12,194 bases of DNA from CAVSUR01 sp052143655 (GCA_052143655.1 JBKQSL010000071.1:1-12194), one strand, 5' to 3'. Positions 1 to 6,530 are shown, numbered from the stretch's first letter. Numbers and translations: made by a program. Notes: generated by a model from the letters alone, not told the origin.

Positions 1-81
1 ACCGCTTCCTGACCCCGGGGACCGCTATCGCCCGCGGCGAAAACGGTGGTCCGCAGGTGCTGGGCGTGCGACAGTGCTGCG

Positions 82-900
82 GTGGCCGACAGTGAGCTGA
101 TATCCGTATTCCGGCCCGGCACCGCGCTGGCGGGGGAGCGCTGGGGGACGGGCGGCCCGGTGGTCGTGCTGCTGCACGAGGGCATCGCCGACTGGCGATC
201 CTGGCGCGAGGTGGCCGGGGCGCTGGCCGCGCACGCGACGGTGCTGGCCTATGACCGGCGCGGCTTCGGCCAGACGCCGCCACCGGACGGCCCGTTCTCG
301 CATCTCGATGACCTGCTGGCCGTGCTGGATGCGGTGGCAGACGGGCCCGCCTGGCTGGCCGGAAGCTCGGCGGGCGGCGGGATCGCGATCGACGCGGCAC
401 TGGCTGCGCCGGACCGCCTGGCTGGCCTGGTGCTGCTTTCGCCCGCGGTGAGCGGGGCGCCCGAGCCGGACCTCGACCCTGTCACGGCCCTATTCGCCGA
501 GCGGATCGACACCGCGGCCGAGGCGGGGAAGCTGGACGAGGTCAACGAGCTGGAGATCGCGCTGTGGCTGGATGGCCCGGCCGGGCCGCGCGGCCGGGTC
601 AGCGGGCCGGCCCGCGACCTCGCCCTGGAGATGAACGGGATCGCGCTGCGCGGTGATGTTCCCGAGGCGGCGGGCGGCAGCGGGCTGGCCGCCTGGGACC
701 GGCTGACGGAGATCCAGGCCCCGGCCGTGGTCGCCTGCGGCGATCTCGACGTCCCGTGCCTGGTCAGCCGCAGCCAGGAGGTGGCTGCCAGGCTGCCCCG
801 CGGCAGCTTCCGCTCCCTGCCCGACACCGCGCACCTGACGGCACTGGAACGGCCGCCGCTGGTCACCGGCCTGCTGCGGGCAGCCATCGGGGCGGGCTGA
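82..900 (+). CDS. alpha/beta hydrolase fold protein
   Basis: A single-domain alpha/beta hydrolase of about 272 residues, probably cytoplasmic because no signal peptide or membrane segment is visible. Numbered from the GTG at 82, the nucleophile elbow G-S-S-A-G places the catalytic Ser near 96. The acid is the second Asp of CGDLDVP near 223 and the His is in DTAHLT near 251. The oxyanion-region strand reads VVVLLHEG and is followed by the usual YDRRGFGQT segment. The cap insert is acidic and helical. The substrate cannot be read; homologues include esterases, epoxide hydrolases, haloperoxidase-like and C-C hydrolases. An in-frame GTG at 46 would add 12 residues (MVRRCWACDSAA), but those codons (AGG, AGT, GCT) are atypical and neither start has a convincing ribosome-binding site. 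The gene converges on the epimerase gene that ends at 1060. The function class is secure, the start is not. Confidence 0.88.
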   Translation: MADSELISVFRPGTALAGERWGTGGPVVVLLHEGIADWRSWREVAGALAAHATVLAYDRRGFGQTPPPDGPFSHLDDLLAVLDAVADGPAWLAGSSAGGGIAIDAALAAPDRLAGLVLLSPAVSGAPEPDLDPVTALFAERIDTAAEAGKLDEVNELEIALWLDGPAGPRGRVSGPARDLALEMNGIALRGDVPEAAGGSGLAAWDRLTEIQAPAVVACGDLDVPCLVSRSQEVAARLPRGSFRSLPDTAHLTALERPPLVTGLLRAAIGAG

Positions 901-1059
901 CCCCGCTGTGCCGACAGGGCCCAGAGTTCGCCAGGCGACCTGACCGGGCCCATATCCGGAGCCACCAGACGTCATTACCCGACCCGCCGCTCCGCTGACA
1001 CGCGCAGCGGCGCCCCGAGCCGAATGACGATCCGGACCCCAGGGATGGGTACCTGCAGG
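901..1059. other. convergent intergenic gap with one GC hairpin
   Basis: This 159-bp gap lies between the hydrolase stop and the epimerase stop on the opposite strand. I see no gene in it. The only clear structure is the inverted repeat at 992-1010, listed separately. Confidence 0.6.
992..1010. terminator. candidate bidirectional hairpin terminator
   Basis: CCGCTG and CAGCGG form a perfect 6-bp stem around a 7-nt loop, between two convergent genes. No T-tract follows on either strand. It would therefore be a U-less actinobacterial-type terminator at best, or only a GC-rich chance hairpin. Confidence 0.3.
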
Positions 1060-2085
1060 TCAGATGGTGCCGGCCTTGATGGCGCTGGCGATCCACGGGA
1101 TGACCTCGTCCAGCATCTGGCCGAGCGTGGTGGCCGCCTCGAAGCCCAGGATCCGCTTGGCCTTGTCGGTGGACGGCACCCGGCGCTGCACGTCGTACTC
1201 GAACGGGTCGTCGTTGACGATCCGCAGCGGCACGCCGGGCCCCTTGACCTTGCGCCAGATCACCTCGGCGAGCTCCAGCACGGTCGTGCTCTGCGCGGTC
1301 GACAGGTTGAAGTCCTCGTTGCGCGCGTCCGGGTGCTCCATCGCCGTGACGATGCCCGCCGCCAGGTCGGCGCCGTAGGTGTAGTGCCGGATCTGGTCGC
1401 CGGAGCCGAGGATGTGCAGGGGATCCTGGCCCTTGAGGACCTTCTGCACCAGGTCGGGCACGACGTGGCTCATGGCCAGCCGGACGTTCCCGGAGAGGAT
1501 CTCCTCGTCGCCGAGGGCCCGGCTCTCGCCAGTCCCCACGCAGTTGAACGGCCGCACGATCGTGAAGGGCAGCTGGTACTGGTCCCAGGCGGCGCGGGCG
1601 AAGTACTCGACGGCGAGCTTCTGGAAGCCGTAGGAGGACAGCGGCGGCGGGATCTCGCGCTGCTGGCCCTCGTAGGAGGGCCAGTCGGAGGCGCTCTCGA
1701 AGACCATCGACGAGGACAGGTAGGTGACCTTGCGCAGGCGCCCTTCCTGGTGCGCCTTGATCGCCGCGTCGCAGGACGCCGCGATGATGCGCTCGTTGGT
1801 GGCGAGCAGGTCGTAGGCGTAGGTGTGGAAGTAGGAGATGCCGCCGATCATCGCCGCGCCGGCCACGAAATGGTCGCTGTCGGCGAGCAGCCGGGTCATC
1901 AGCCCGACGTCCCGGGCGTCGCCCTCGACCAGCTCGTAGTCCGGGTGGTCATCGTAGGACTTGCGCACCCGGCCGTACTTGGAGAAGTTGTCCACCCCGG
2001 CTACCGCGTACCCGCGCCGGAGCAGCTCCTCGATCAGGTAACCGCCGATGAAGCCAGCCGAGCCGCTGACGACGACCTTCTGCAT
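1060..2085 (-). CDS. NAD-dependent nucleotide-sugar epimerase/dehydratase (extended SDR)
   Basis: A 341-residue extended short-chain dehydrogenase/reductase acting on nucleotide sugars in the cytoplasm. The N-terminal Rossmann motif GSAGFIG is at residues 8-14. An acidic VDNFSKYG follows strand 2 at about 31-38. The catalytic Ser lies in YLSSSMVFE (about 123-130) and the Tyr-Lys pair is Y152-GFQ-K156. The segment after strand 4 (AGAAMIGGISYF) replaces the commoner HLAA motif. The length matches UDP-glucose 4-epimerase, dTDP-glucose dehydratase and GDP-mannose-type enzymes, so the exact substrate is open. The ATG at 2085 is chosen because AGGAAAGGA lies 6-7 nt upstream and because it overlaps the preceding GT2 stop by one base (TAATG), implying translational coupling. 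It is the third gene of the operon. Given the dehydrogenase upstream, it may epimerise or modify a UDP-uronic acid (inference). Confidence 0.9.
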   Translation of the reverse strand: MQKVVVSGSAGFIGGYLIEELLRRGYAVAGVDNFSKYGRVRKSYDDHPDYELVEGDARDVGLMTRLLADSDHFVAGAAMIGGISYFHTYAYDLLATNERIIAASCDAAIKAHQEGRLRKVTYLSSSMVFESASDWPSYEGQQREIPPPLSSYGFQKLAVEYFARAAWDQYQLPFTIVRPFNCVGTGESRALGDEEILSGNVRLAMSHVVPDLVQKVLKGQDPLHILGSGDQIRHYTYGADLAAGIVTAMEHPDARNEDFNLSTAQSTTVLELAEVIWRKVKGPGVPLRIVNDDPFEYDVQRRVPSTDKAKRILGFEAATTLGQMLDEVIPWIASAIKAGTI

Positions 2086-2855
2086 TACTGTCCTTTCCTG
2101 TCCTCGGCGGCCAGTTCGGCCGCCCTGGCGCGGATCTGGCCGCCGGACAGCCGCGGCCCGAACGCGAACCGGTACCAGCGCAGGTAGCTCGGGATCCACT
2201 GGGCGATCTTGAAGTTGGATACCCCGGCCTGCCGGTCCAGCCAGATCGTCGGGATCTCGGCGACGGGCTGGCCGAGGCGCTTGGCCTTCGCCGTGAGCTC
2301 GATGCCGATCTCGAACCCGGCCCGCGAGTCTATCCCGACCTCGCGCACGAAGTCGGTGGAGTAGGCCTTGAACGAGTTCGTGGCGTCCCTGGTGCCGACG
2401 TGCGCGAGAAGCTGCAGCGAGCGCCCGGCGGCGCCGGACAGCATTCCCTTCAGCCGGGGACCGCCGACCTGCTGGCCGCCCGGCATGTACCGGGAGGCGG
2501 CGGCCACGGCCACGCCGCGCTCGACCAGCCGGACCAGGTCGTTGATCTGGGTCGGGTCATCGCAGCCGTCGGCCATCGTGACCACGGCCACCGGCGCGGC
2601 GGCGGCGTCGATGCCGAACCGGATCGCGTTGGCCGGCCCGCGGCCGTAGGTGTTGACGATGCACCGGATCCGCGGCTCCTTGACCGCGTACTCCTCCACC
2701 ACTCCGGTGGTCGAGTCCGCCGGGTCGTCGACGACCACCAGCACCTCGCACGGCAGCCGAACCGCCTCGAACAGCCGGTCCAGCACCGGAATGACGTGCT
2801 CGTCTTCCTGGTAGGCCGGGACGATGACGGATACGCGCAGGTCGGACGGGGTCAC
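2085..2855 (-). CDS. family 2 glycosyltransferase, dolichol/polyprenyl-phosphate sugar synthase-like
   Basis: A 256-residue GT-A glycosyltransferase with no C-terminal membrane helices, so it is probably cytoplasmic or membrane-peripheral. The nucleotide-binding start VSVIVPAYQED is at residues 8-18 and VVDDPAD at about 41-47. The segment that usually holds the DXD metal motif reads M94-A-D96-G-C-D99-D100-P, so the first Asp of DAD is replaced by Met. The DPM-like C-terminal signature follows: GFEIGIEL, then RLGQPVAEIPTIW-DR-GVSNFK, with a basic YLRWYRF near the end. Family members move a sugar from a nucleotide onto polyprenyl phosphate or another acceptor. Both donor and acceptor are unknown here. 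The GTG at 2855 is chosen because it overlaps the dehydrogenase stop in a GTGA tetranucleotide. An upstream extension is only a shadow of the dehydrogenase gene. Confidence 0.88.
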   Translation of the reverse strand: MTPSDLRVSVIVPAYQEDEHVIPVLDRLFEAVRLPCEVLVVVDDPADSTTGVVEEYAVKEPRIRCIVNTYGRGPANAIRFGIDAAAAPVAVVTMADGCDDPTQINDLVRLVERGVAVAAASRYMPGGQQVGGPRLKGMLSGAAGRSLQLLAHVGTRDATNSFKAYSTDFVREVGIDSRAGFEIGIELTAKAKRLGQPVAEIPTIWLDRQAGVSNFKIAQWIPSYLRWYRFAFGPRLSGGQIRARAAELAAEDRKGQ

Positions 2856-4066
2856 AGCCGCACGCCCGCGCCGAGCGAGTTCCAGATGTCGGCCACCGGC
2901 TTGTCGGTCTTCAGGTTCGCGTACTCCGGATGCGGCGCGGCGATGACCAGCAGGTCGCAGCGATCCAGCACCTCGTCCAGCGGCAGCAGGTTCTCGTCGG
3001 TGGTCACGTAGGGGTCGGTGCACAGCACCTGCGCCGCCTTGAACGCGAGCAGCCGCTTGAGCTTGTAGGAGAGGCTGGACCGGGTGTCGTCCGAGCCGCC
3101 CTTGAAGGCCATCCCGAGAACGCCGACGGTCATGCCCGACAGGTCGTAGCGCTGTTCCAGCCGGTGCACCAGGTACAGCGGCATGCCCTCGTTCACGGCC
3201 ATGGCCGCGTGACCGAGCGGGAAATGGTTCTGGTTGTAGGCCGCGATCTGCATCGTGTCCTTGAACAGGCACGGCCCGGCGGCGAAGCCGGCCGCGGGCA
3301 TGTCGGCCGCGCGCGGGTAGTCCTCGCTCAGCCCCTGCCGGATCCGCTCGAAGTCCAGCCCCTGGTCGTTGGCCATCATGTACAGCTGGTTGGCGGTGGC
3401 GAACTTGATATAGCGCCACACGTTGGTGAACAGCTTCGCCAGCTCGGCTTCCTCCGGCGTCATCGGCACCAGCTTGCTGGTGAGCATCCGGAACAGCGCG
3501 CTGGCCCGCTCCGCGCCGCGCGGGGTCCGGGACGAGACGATCTGCGGCAGCTCGAATAGCTCGGTCATCGCCTTGCCCTCGGCGATCCGCTCCGGGCAGA
3601 ACGCGACGTCCATTTCCACGCCGAGGCCGGCCACCATTTTCTCCACCAGCGCGGTCACGCCCGGGTACACGGTGCTGCGCAGGATGAGGATCTGCCCGGC
3701 CCGCCAGTGATCGGCGCAGGCGGTCAGGGCATTCGGCACAGCGACCCGGTCGGGGTTGAGGTGCGCGTCCACCGGCGTGCCGATCACCACGATGATGTGC
3801 TCGGCCGTGCCGACGATGGCGGCGTTGGTGGTGGCGGTGAGCCGGCCGTCGGCGATCGCGCGCTCCAGCATCGGCCCGGCACCCGGCTCGGCGAACGGCA
3901 GGCGGCCGGCATTGACCACCGCCACGGCCGACTCGCTGACGTCGTAGATGCCGACCCGCGCGCCGCGGTCCGCGAAGGCGATGGCCAGCGGCAGGCCCAC
4001 GTGCCCGCAGCCGCCGATGACGACTACGTCAAGGTCGAAGTCGCCGTTGCGGGGCGATTCGGTCAC
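2852..4066 (-). CDS. nucleotide-sugar dehydrogenase (UDP-GlcNAc/ManNAc dehydrogenase type)
   Basis: A 404-residue member of the UDP-glucose/GDP-mannose dehydrogenase family, which oxidises the C6 hydroxyl of a nucleotide sugar to a uronic acid using two NAD+. The N-terminal Rossmann motif GCGHVG is at about residues 19-24. RSTVYPG at about 130-136 and CPERIAEGKAM at about 157-167 resemble WecC/WbpA-type UDP-N-acetylhexosamine dehydrogenases more than plain UDP-glucose enzymes. The catalytic Lys is K211 in ELAKLFTN, with N215. The thiol nucleophile is C266 in AGPCLFKD, with D270. The C-terminal domain has GMAFKGGSDDTRSS at about 318-331. The start is the GTG at 4066, with GGAGGGA about 8 nt upstream on the coding strand. 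A further 33 upstream residues have unconvincing composition. It is the first gene of a three-gene coupled operon. Family assignment is firm; substrate is inferred from motifs. Confidence 0.92.
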   Translation of the reverse strand: MTESPRNGDFDLDVVVIGGCGHVGLPLAIAFADRGARVGIYDVSESAVAVVNAGRLPFAEPGAGPMLERAIADGRLTATTNAAIVGTAEHIIVVIGTPVDAHLNPDRVAVPNALTACADHWRAGQILILRSTVYPGVTALVEKMVAGLGVEMDVAFCPERIAEGKAMTELFELPQIVSSRTPRGAERASALFRMLTSKLVPMTPEEAELAKLFTNVWRYIKFATANQLYMMANDQGLDFERIRQGLSEDYPRAADMPAAGFAAGPCLFKDTMQIAAYNQNHFPLGHAAMAVNEGMPLYLVHRLEQRYDLSGMTVGVLGMAFKGGSDDTRSSLSYKLKRLLAFKAAQVLCTDPYVTTDENLLPLDEVLDRCDLLVIAAPHPEYANLKTDKPVADIWNSLGAGVRL

Positions 4067-4147
4067 CGCGCTGTCCCTCCGTCGAGTGGAGTTCCTGACG
4101 TTGCCATGCCCTGCACGCCGCAGACCCGGGCGTTCCAGGCGAGCCTT

Positions 4148-4187
4148 CCTGGCCGCCTGCTGCACTATGCCCGGCCGGACGGCCAGG
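4148..4187 (-). other. 8-bp stem in the leader of the dehydrogenase operon
   Basis: CCTGGCCG at 4148-4155 pairs perfectly with CGGCCAGG at 4180-4187 around a 24-nt loop that itself contains a GGCC-GGCC repeat. If the operon is transcribed from the AT-rich island near 4300, this stem lies in the 5' leader about 80-120 nt before the GTG. It matches no riboswitch I can name. Confidence 0.3.
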
Positions 4188-4269
4188 GCAACCTGTGGGC
4201 GGCACGGATAACAAGTTCTTGCCTCCGGCGTTGCCGACTGCGGGCATGCTCGGAGAGCAACCTATCCGG

Positions 4270-4288
4270 CGACAGACGGTGTTTGTCG
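4270..4288. promoter_or_regulatory. 19-bp imperfect palindrome, candidate operator
   Basis: CGACAGACGGTGTTTGTCG has seven of nine complementary pairs around a central G, with perfect 5-bp arms CGACA/TGTCG. It sits about 12 bp from a minus-strand TATAGT, so it would cover about +6 to +24 of a transcript starting there, a typical repressor position. Alternatively the arms followed by CTTTTT on the plus strand resemble a weak intrinsic terminator, although no plus-strand gene lies upstream to be terminated. Confidence 0.35.
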
Positions 4289-4300
4289 GTCTTTTTACCT

Positions 4301-4306
4301 ACTATA
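4301..4306 (-). promoter_or_regulatory. candidate -10 box for the dehydrogenase operon
   Basis: The minus strand reads TATAGT inside the AT-rich island, fitting the actinobacterial TANNNT -10 pattern. No good -35 hexamer stands 16-18 bp upstream. A start near 4294 would give a leader of about 230 nt before the GTG at 4066. The same island also reads TATAAA on the plus strand, so direction is uncertain. Confidence 0.25.
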
Positions 4307-4362
4307 AACATCTCGTTACCAAATCTGATCTGCGTCGGCTGGGCCGCGGCTGCCCGGTGAGC

Positions 4363-4380
4363 GGACGGGCCCTGCCGTCC
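4363..4380. repeat. inverted repeat GGACGG-N6-CCGTCC
   Basis: A perfect 6-bp GC-rich stem with a 6-nt loop inside the divergent region. It has no adjacent T-tract or gene end, so I assign no role. Confidence 0.3.
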
Positions 4381-4433
4381 TGCGGTACCGGGCTGGATGC
4401 ACCGCAGGCTTGCGCGCTTTCGTCCCGGTAGAC

Positions 4434-4448
4434 GCCAGGATACCTGGC
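4434..4448. repeat. 15-bp palindrome GCCAGG-ATA-CCTGGC
   Basis: A perfect 6-bp inverted repeat with a 3-bp spacer, roughly midway between the two divergent genes. Its geometry matches the palindrome at 4580-4594, but the arm sequences differ, so a shared regulator is not implied. It could be an operator or a chance hairpin. Confidence 0.3.
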
Positions 4449-4579
4449 ATCCGGAGGCTACGTGCCCGCCCGTCGGCCCGGCCCGGCAAGGCGCCCGGCC
4501 GGCCGCTCCGGCCCGCCTTGCCTCCGGGTGATCCGGTCGAGAGTGGTGCAGACGGTGCGGTAATGAGATGGCATCGATA

Positions 4580-4594
4580 TGGCAAAACTTGCCA
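4580..4594. promoter_or_regulatory. 15-bp palindrome TGGCAA-AAC-TTGCCA, candidate operator
   Basis: A perfect 6-bp inverted repeat with a 3-bp spacer, ending 3 bp before the TTGACC hexamer of a candidate promoter for the GT-C gene. Its relatively AT-rich arms stand out from the surrounding sequence. The position just upstream of -35 would suit an activator or repressor site. Confidence 0.4.
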
Positions 4595-4597
4595 GCT

Positions 4598-4624
4598 TTG
4601 ACCGCCCTAGTGCCGTCACAATAG
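4598..4624 (+). promoter_or_regulatory. candidate promoter for the GT-C gene
   Basis: TTGACC at 4598-4603 is a good -35 match. CAATAG at 4619-4624 is a modest -10 at 15-bp spacing, shorter than the usual 16-18. Transcription from here would give a leader of about 145 nt that includes the possible leader ORF at 4752. Confidence 0.28.
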
Positions 4625-4751
4625 CGTGCTTTCGCATTCACTGCTTCCTGACAGGCGCTCCCGGGCGAGCCGATTCGAGTCAGCTGCGACGCTTTCCGGC
4701 GGCCTGCGCGGGCGTTCTGGTCGGAGCATCATTCCCGGGAGGGGGCTAGCC

Positions 4752-4784
4752 GTGCCAGCACCGGCAGTTCACGCCGCATGGTAG
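4752..4784 (+). CDS. possible 10-codon leader ORF overlapping the GT-C start
   Basis: A GTG at 4752 follows a very strong purine run, GGGAGGGGG at 4737-4745, at 6-nt spacing. The frame encodes VPAPAVHAAW and stops at TAG 4782-4784. The ATG of the GT-C gene at 4778 lies inside this ORF and has no ribosome-binding site of its own. Ribosomes loaded at 4752 could terminate and reinitiate at 4778. This may be a coupling device rather than a functional peptide, and translation is unproven. Confidence 0.35.
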   Translation: MPAPAVHAAW

Positions 4785-6496
4785 CGGCGACGGAGTCGGG
4801 CACGCCCGCCACCGGCGGCCAGGACGGCGAGGACTTGGAGCCACAAGAAGAGCCAGCCAGCCCGGGCGGCCTGCGCGGCCTGGCCGTGCGGTGGCGGCGC
4901 TGGTGGTGGCCGGCCGGATTCGTGCTGCTGGGCATCGTGCTGCTCGCGGCCTATCTGGTGCAGGCGCGGTCACAGCCGGCCCTGTCGTCCAGCGCCGGGC
5001 AGGCGCTGCAGGCGTGGGACATGTGGCACGGCAACTTCCTGCTCCGCGGCTGGACGCTGTCGGACGTGTCGTTCTGGAGCACCGAGCTTCCCGAGTACGC
5101 CCTGGTGGAGATGGTGCGCGGGCTGAACGGCGACACCGTGCACGTGGCGGCGGCGCTGGCCTACACGCTCGTGGTGGTGCTCGGGGCCGCGCTGGCCAAG
5201 GGCCGCGCGACGGGCCGCGAGGCGCTGGTCCGGGTGACGATCGCCGTGACGATCATGCTCGCCCCGTCGCTGCTGTTCGGCACCAAGCTGCTGCTGGCCG
5301 GCCCGGACCACATCGGCACGCAGGCGCCGTTGCTGCTGACCTGGCTGGTCCTGGACCGCCGCAAGGCCTACTGGTGGGCGCCGGTGGTGGCCGCGCTGCT
5401 GCTGGGCTGGGCGCTGATCGCTGACCCGCTGGTCCTGTACGAGGGAGTGCTGCCGCTGCTGGTCGTCTGCGCGGTGCGGATGTACCGGCGCCGCGGGCCG
5501 CTGGCCGGCCAGTGGTATGAGCTGTCGCTGATCGGCGCGGCGCTTGCCTCGGTCATCATTTCCCAGGTCGTGCTGGACGCGGTCCGGCAGGCGGGCGGGT
5601 TCCTGGTCAAGACGCCGTACGCGGCATTCGCCAGCGCCAGCGCCCTGTCCGTGGAGATCTGGATCAAGATCCAGGCCGTGCTGTCGGTGTTCGGGGCGAA
5701 CTTCCTCGGGCTGCCGTTCGGCGAGAAAGCGCTCTTCGCGCTGATCCACCTGGTCGGCGTGATCCTGGTGGCGGTCGCCGTGGGCGGCGCGCTGCGGCGG
5801 TTCTACCGCGAGGACGACCTGGTGACCCAGGGCCTCCTGGTCGGCTTCGCGATAGTGCTGGTCGCGTACCTGTTCGCGACCAAGAGCGACCCGAACGAGA
5901 TCGTCGGGCTGCTGCCCTTCGGCGCGGTGCTCGCGGGCCGGGTGCTCGGCGGCCGCATGCTGCAGGCCGGCTTCGCGCCGGCGCTGGCCTTGTTCGTCGT
6001 CTGCATGCTGATCGTCTTCGCGCACACCCTGGACAAGGCAGCGCGGCCGTACCGGGCGAGCAGGAACCAGGTCGCGGCCACCTGGCTGAAGGCGCACCAT
6101 CTCGACTACGGCCTGGCCGGGTACTGGAACGCCAACAGCGTGACCGCCGACAGCGGCGGCGTAGTCAAGGTCCGGCCGGCCCGGATGTACGCCCACCAGA
6201 TGGTCACCACCCTGTCAGAGTCGGACATCAACTGGTACAACGCCAGCCGGCACGACGCCAGGTACGTGCTGCTGGCGCCGGCCGCGAGCTGCTGGAACGT
6301 CTGCCTGAACGGGCACGACATCCGGGTGCAGTACGGCTACCCGGCCAAGGTGTACAAGCTCGGCCACTGGCGGGTCTGGGTGTACAACCGCAACCTGCTG
6401 GCCGGCCTGCCGGTCGACAACTGGTGCAAGGCCTGGTCCTGGACTTCTAACGGAATGCCATCGAGCCGCGGCTGCCCGTCCGGCAAGCTGTTCTGA
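4778..6496 (+). CDS. polytopic GT-C-like membrane protein with C-terminal cysteine domain
   Basis: A 572-residue integral membrane protein of no family I can name with certainty. After a hydrophilic, acidic N-terminus (about 1-40) a first helix runs from about 44 to 62. The following extracytoplasmic loop holds WDMWHGNFLLRGW with D81, then STELPEYAL. An acidic residue in the first external loop is characteristic of GT-C glycosyltransferases. Eight or more further hydrophobic segments continue to about residue 420. The last 150 residues are non-membrane and probably extracytoplasmic, containing WNANSVTAD, many aromatics and four Cys at 505, 509, 550 and 566 that could form two disulfides. It could be a lipid-linked-sugar transferase or an envelope-polymer assembly protein. 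The ATG at 4778 is the first in-frame start available but lacks its own ribosome-binding site. The gene converges on the GT87 gene 34 bp beyond its stop. Confidence 0.82.
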   Translation: MVAATESGTPATGGQDGEDLEPQEEPASPGGLRGLAVRWRRWWWPAGFVLLGIVLLAAYLVQARSQPALSSSAGQALQAWDMWHGNFLLRGWTLSDVSFWSTELPEYALVEMVRGLNGDTVHVAAALAYTLVVVLGAALAKGRATGREALVRVTIAVTIMLAPSLLFGTKLLLAGPDHIGTQAPLLLTWLVLDRRKAYWWAPVVAALLLGWALIADPLVLYEGVLPLLVVCAVRMYRRRGPLAGQWYELSLIGAALASVIISQVVLDAVRQAGGFLVKTPYAAFASASALSVEIWIKIQAVLSVFGANFLGLPFGEKALFALIHLVGVILVAVAVGGALRRFYREDDLVTQGLLVGFAIVLVAYLFATKSDPNEIVGLLPFGAVLAGRVLGGRMLQAGFAPALALFVVCMLIVFAHTLDKAARPYRASRNQVAATWLKAHHLDYGLAGYWNANSVTADSGGVVKVRPARMYAHQMVTTLSESDINWYNASRHDARYVLLAPAASCWNVCLNGHDIRVQYGYPAKVYKLGHWRVWVYNRNLLAGLPVDNWCKAWSWTSNGMPSSRGCPSGKLF

Positions 6497-6530
6497 CCGG
6501 GCCTGGCCAGTCTGACCGGGGCCGGCCGGC

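Larger units (their letters stand above)
4067..4777. promoter_or_regulatory. divergent gene-free control region with AT-rich island and palindromes
   Basis: These 711 bp separate the minus-strand dehydrogenase operon from the plus-strand GT-C gene. Short ORFs here lack coding-like third-position bias or ribosome-binding sites, and I see no tRNA or named riboswitch. An unusually AT-rich island spans roughly 4280-4330 in otherwise GC-rich DNA. The region holds several perfect or near-perfect inverted repeats, promoter-like hexamers and a potential leader ORF, each listed separately. Its length and structure suggest regulated expression of both flanking transcription units. Confidence 0.55.

Noticed and set aside
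1024..2187. 387-codon plus-strand ORF over the epimerase gene
   Set aside because: The minus strand encodes a clear SDR enzyme with GxxGxxG and YxxxK. The plus-strand reading is a high-G+C shadow.
4270..4295. Hairpin plus CTTTTT read as a plus-strand intrinsic terminator
   Set aside because: The stem is only five continuous pairs and no plus-strand gene precedes it. An operator beside a minus-strand promoter fits better, though not proven.
4165..4641. 158-codon minus-strand ORF in the divergent region
   Set aside because: It lacks a ribosome-binding site, has an Arg/Pro-rich composition without domains, and spans the AT-rich promoter-like island.
4665..4695. GATTCGAGTC resembling a tRNA T-loop, considered for a Sec-tRNA because selD is present
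   Set aside because: The flanking bases do not pair into a T-stem, and no acceptor, D or anticodon arms can be drawn.
6497..6530. GGCCGGCCGGCC-rich gap between convergent genes as a terminator
   Set aside because: The gap contains self-complementary GC repeats but no single clear stem-loop and no T-tract.
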